Shown here in pieces: positions 6,229-6,767 of a stretch of DNA of 6,767 bases. Under the pieces are notes generated by a model. That model searched no databases. It was given only the letters and a program-made list of their open reading frames with translations, and was not told the DNA's origin. The translations under genes and the position numbers were made by a program. Source of the stretch: Sulfurimonadaceae bacterium. Its GTDB lineage: Bacteria; Campylobacterota; Campylobacteria; Campylobacterales; Sulfurimonadaceae. How positions within the stretch are numbered: position 1 is the stretch's first letter; each line of letters opens with the position of its first letter. The stretch lies in assembly GCA_026193155.1 (NCBI GenBank), contig JAPHSI010000239.1, positions 1-6,767 of the forward strand, read 5' to 3'.

Positions 6229-6767
6229 CTAGTCTCCTTTTTCTATATTTAATGGTAATTTTGTTAGATTTTTAGGTTTAATTAACCAAAAGTTTCTAAC
6301 TTCAACTCTAAAATTATCAAGTAACTCTTTAGCTCTTTGGCTTCCAGTTTCCACTAAATAGTCTTTTAGGAGTTTTTTAAGGTAGTGTCTTGCTTCATCA
6401 CCTTCATCAGTATCTATACGAACTGCTTCAACAAGTTCATGGTTTACATTTTCAACAAAAGTATGATCCTCATCATAAACAAAAGACACACCGCCTGTCA
6501 TACCTGCACCAAAGTTAATTCCTGTACGACCAAGTATAACTACTACACCACCTGTCATGTATTCACAAGCATTATCACCAGTACCTTCTACAACAGCTAA
6601 AGCACCAGAGTTACGAACTGCAAAACGTTCACCAACTGCACCAGAGATGTATAGTTTACCACCTGTAGCACCATATAAACAAGTATTACCACCTGCAGAG
6701 AACTCTTCGCCTTCATTTTTAGAAGTTATTATAACTTTACCGCCATGCATACCTTTACAAATATAAT
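6229..6767 (-). CDS. gltB: Glutamate synthase large (alpha) subunit, C-terminal part only
   Basis: The frame is open to the window edge, so this is the last 178 or so codons of a protein usually near 1,450-1,500 residues. It carries the C-terminal right-handed beta-helix (GXGXG) domain: repeated glycine-rich turns such as KGMHGGKV, AGGNTCLYGATGGKLYISG, GERFAVRNSGA, VVEGTGDNACEYMTGGVVVILG and NFGAGMTGGVSFVYD, followed by a helical tail with NFWLIKPKNL near the end. In the family this domain is structural and supports the ammonia tunnel between the glutaminase and synthase sites; those catalytic domains lie outside the window. The internal ATG at 6750 is not the start, because upstream codons (YICKG) continue the conserved motif. 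The stop TAG is 2 bases before the gltD ATG, and the gltD ribosome site lies inside the last codons of gltB. Confidence 0.95.
   Translation of the reverse strand, partial: YICKGMHGGKVIITSKNEGEEFSAGGNTCLYGATGGKLYISGAVGERFAVRNSGALAVVEGTGDNACEYMTGGVVVILGRTGINFGAGMTGGVSFVYDEDHTFVENVNHELVEAVRIDTDEGDEARHYLKKLLKDYLVETGSQRAKELLDNFRVEVRNFWLIKPKNLTKLPLNIEKGD
6234..6240 (-). promoter_or_regulatory. Strong ribosome binding site for gltD inside the gltB 3' end
   Basis: The minus strand reads AAAGGAG, 7 bases before the gltD ATG and within the final gltB codons (EKGD). It is the best Shine-Dalgarno match in the window, supporting high, coupled production of the small subunit. Confidence 0.8.

Noticed and set aside
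6385..6766. Two overlapping plus-strand open frames opposite gltB, one proline-rich
   Set aside because: The proline and repeat-like pattern is the complement of the glycine-rich GXGXG turns of gltB.

Overview
The window reads as an ordinary housekeeping stretch from an AT-rich bacterium (about one third G+C by eye), most likely a Campylobacterota species of the Sulfurimonas/Campylobacter kind. The grounds are base composition, protein sequence character and gene order. The order accD, (thiE-like), rlmH, dksA-like, membrane protein, dusB matches, from memory, the Campylobacter jejuni block Cj0127c to Cj0123c. The genus assignment is an inference. Every gene lies on the minus strand, so transcription runs from high to low coordinates.

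Layout in transcription order. At 6767-6229 is the 3' end of gltB, cut by the window edge, followed after 2 bases by gltD (6226-4844). Together they encode the large and small subunits of NADPH-type glutamate synthase. The only real intergenic gap (4843-4730) holds a hairpin that probably ends gltBD transcription, then an extended -10 promoter (TGGTATAAT) and a good Shine-Dalgarno site before accD. From that promoter a compact run of at least seven genes begins: accD (4729-3887, GTG start), a thiamine-phosphate-synthase-like gene (3876-3313), rlmH (3316-2858), a short DksA/TraR-type zinc-finger gene (2826-2476, TTG start), a two-helix membrane protein of unknown function (2465-1449), dusB (1445-507), and the 5' part of an unrecognised gene (507 to the window edge). 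Gaps are -4 to +31 bases and two junctions overlap (ATGA, TAATG), so the run looks like one operon with translational coupling.

The gltBD unit assimilates ammonium. The second unit mixes the committed step of fatty acid synthesis (AccD), cofactor metabolism (ThiE-like), 23S rRNA and tRNA modification (RlmH, DusB) and a stringent-response-type regulator (DksA-like). This is a growth-related set, not a single pathway.

I found no mobile element, CRISPR array, tRNA, rRNA or defence island, and nothing that amounts to a new system. The least explained parts are the two uncharacterised genes: the membrane protein, and the leftmost partial gene, whose visible motifs are loosely like a PD-(D/E)XK nuclease core.
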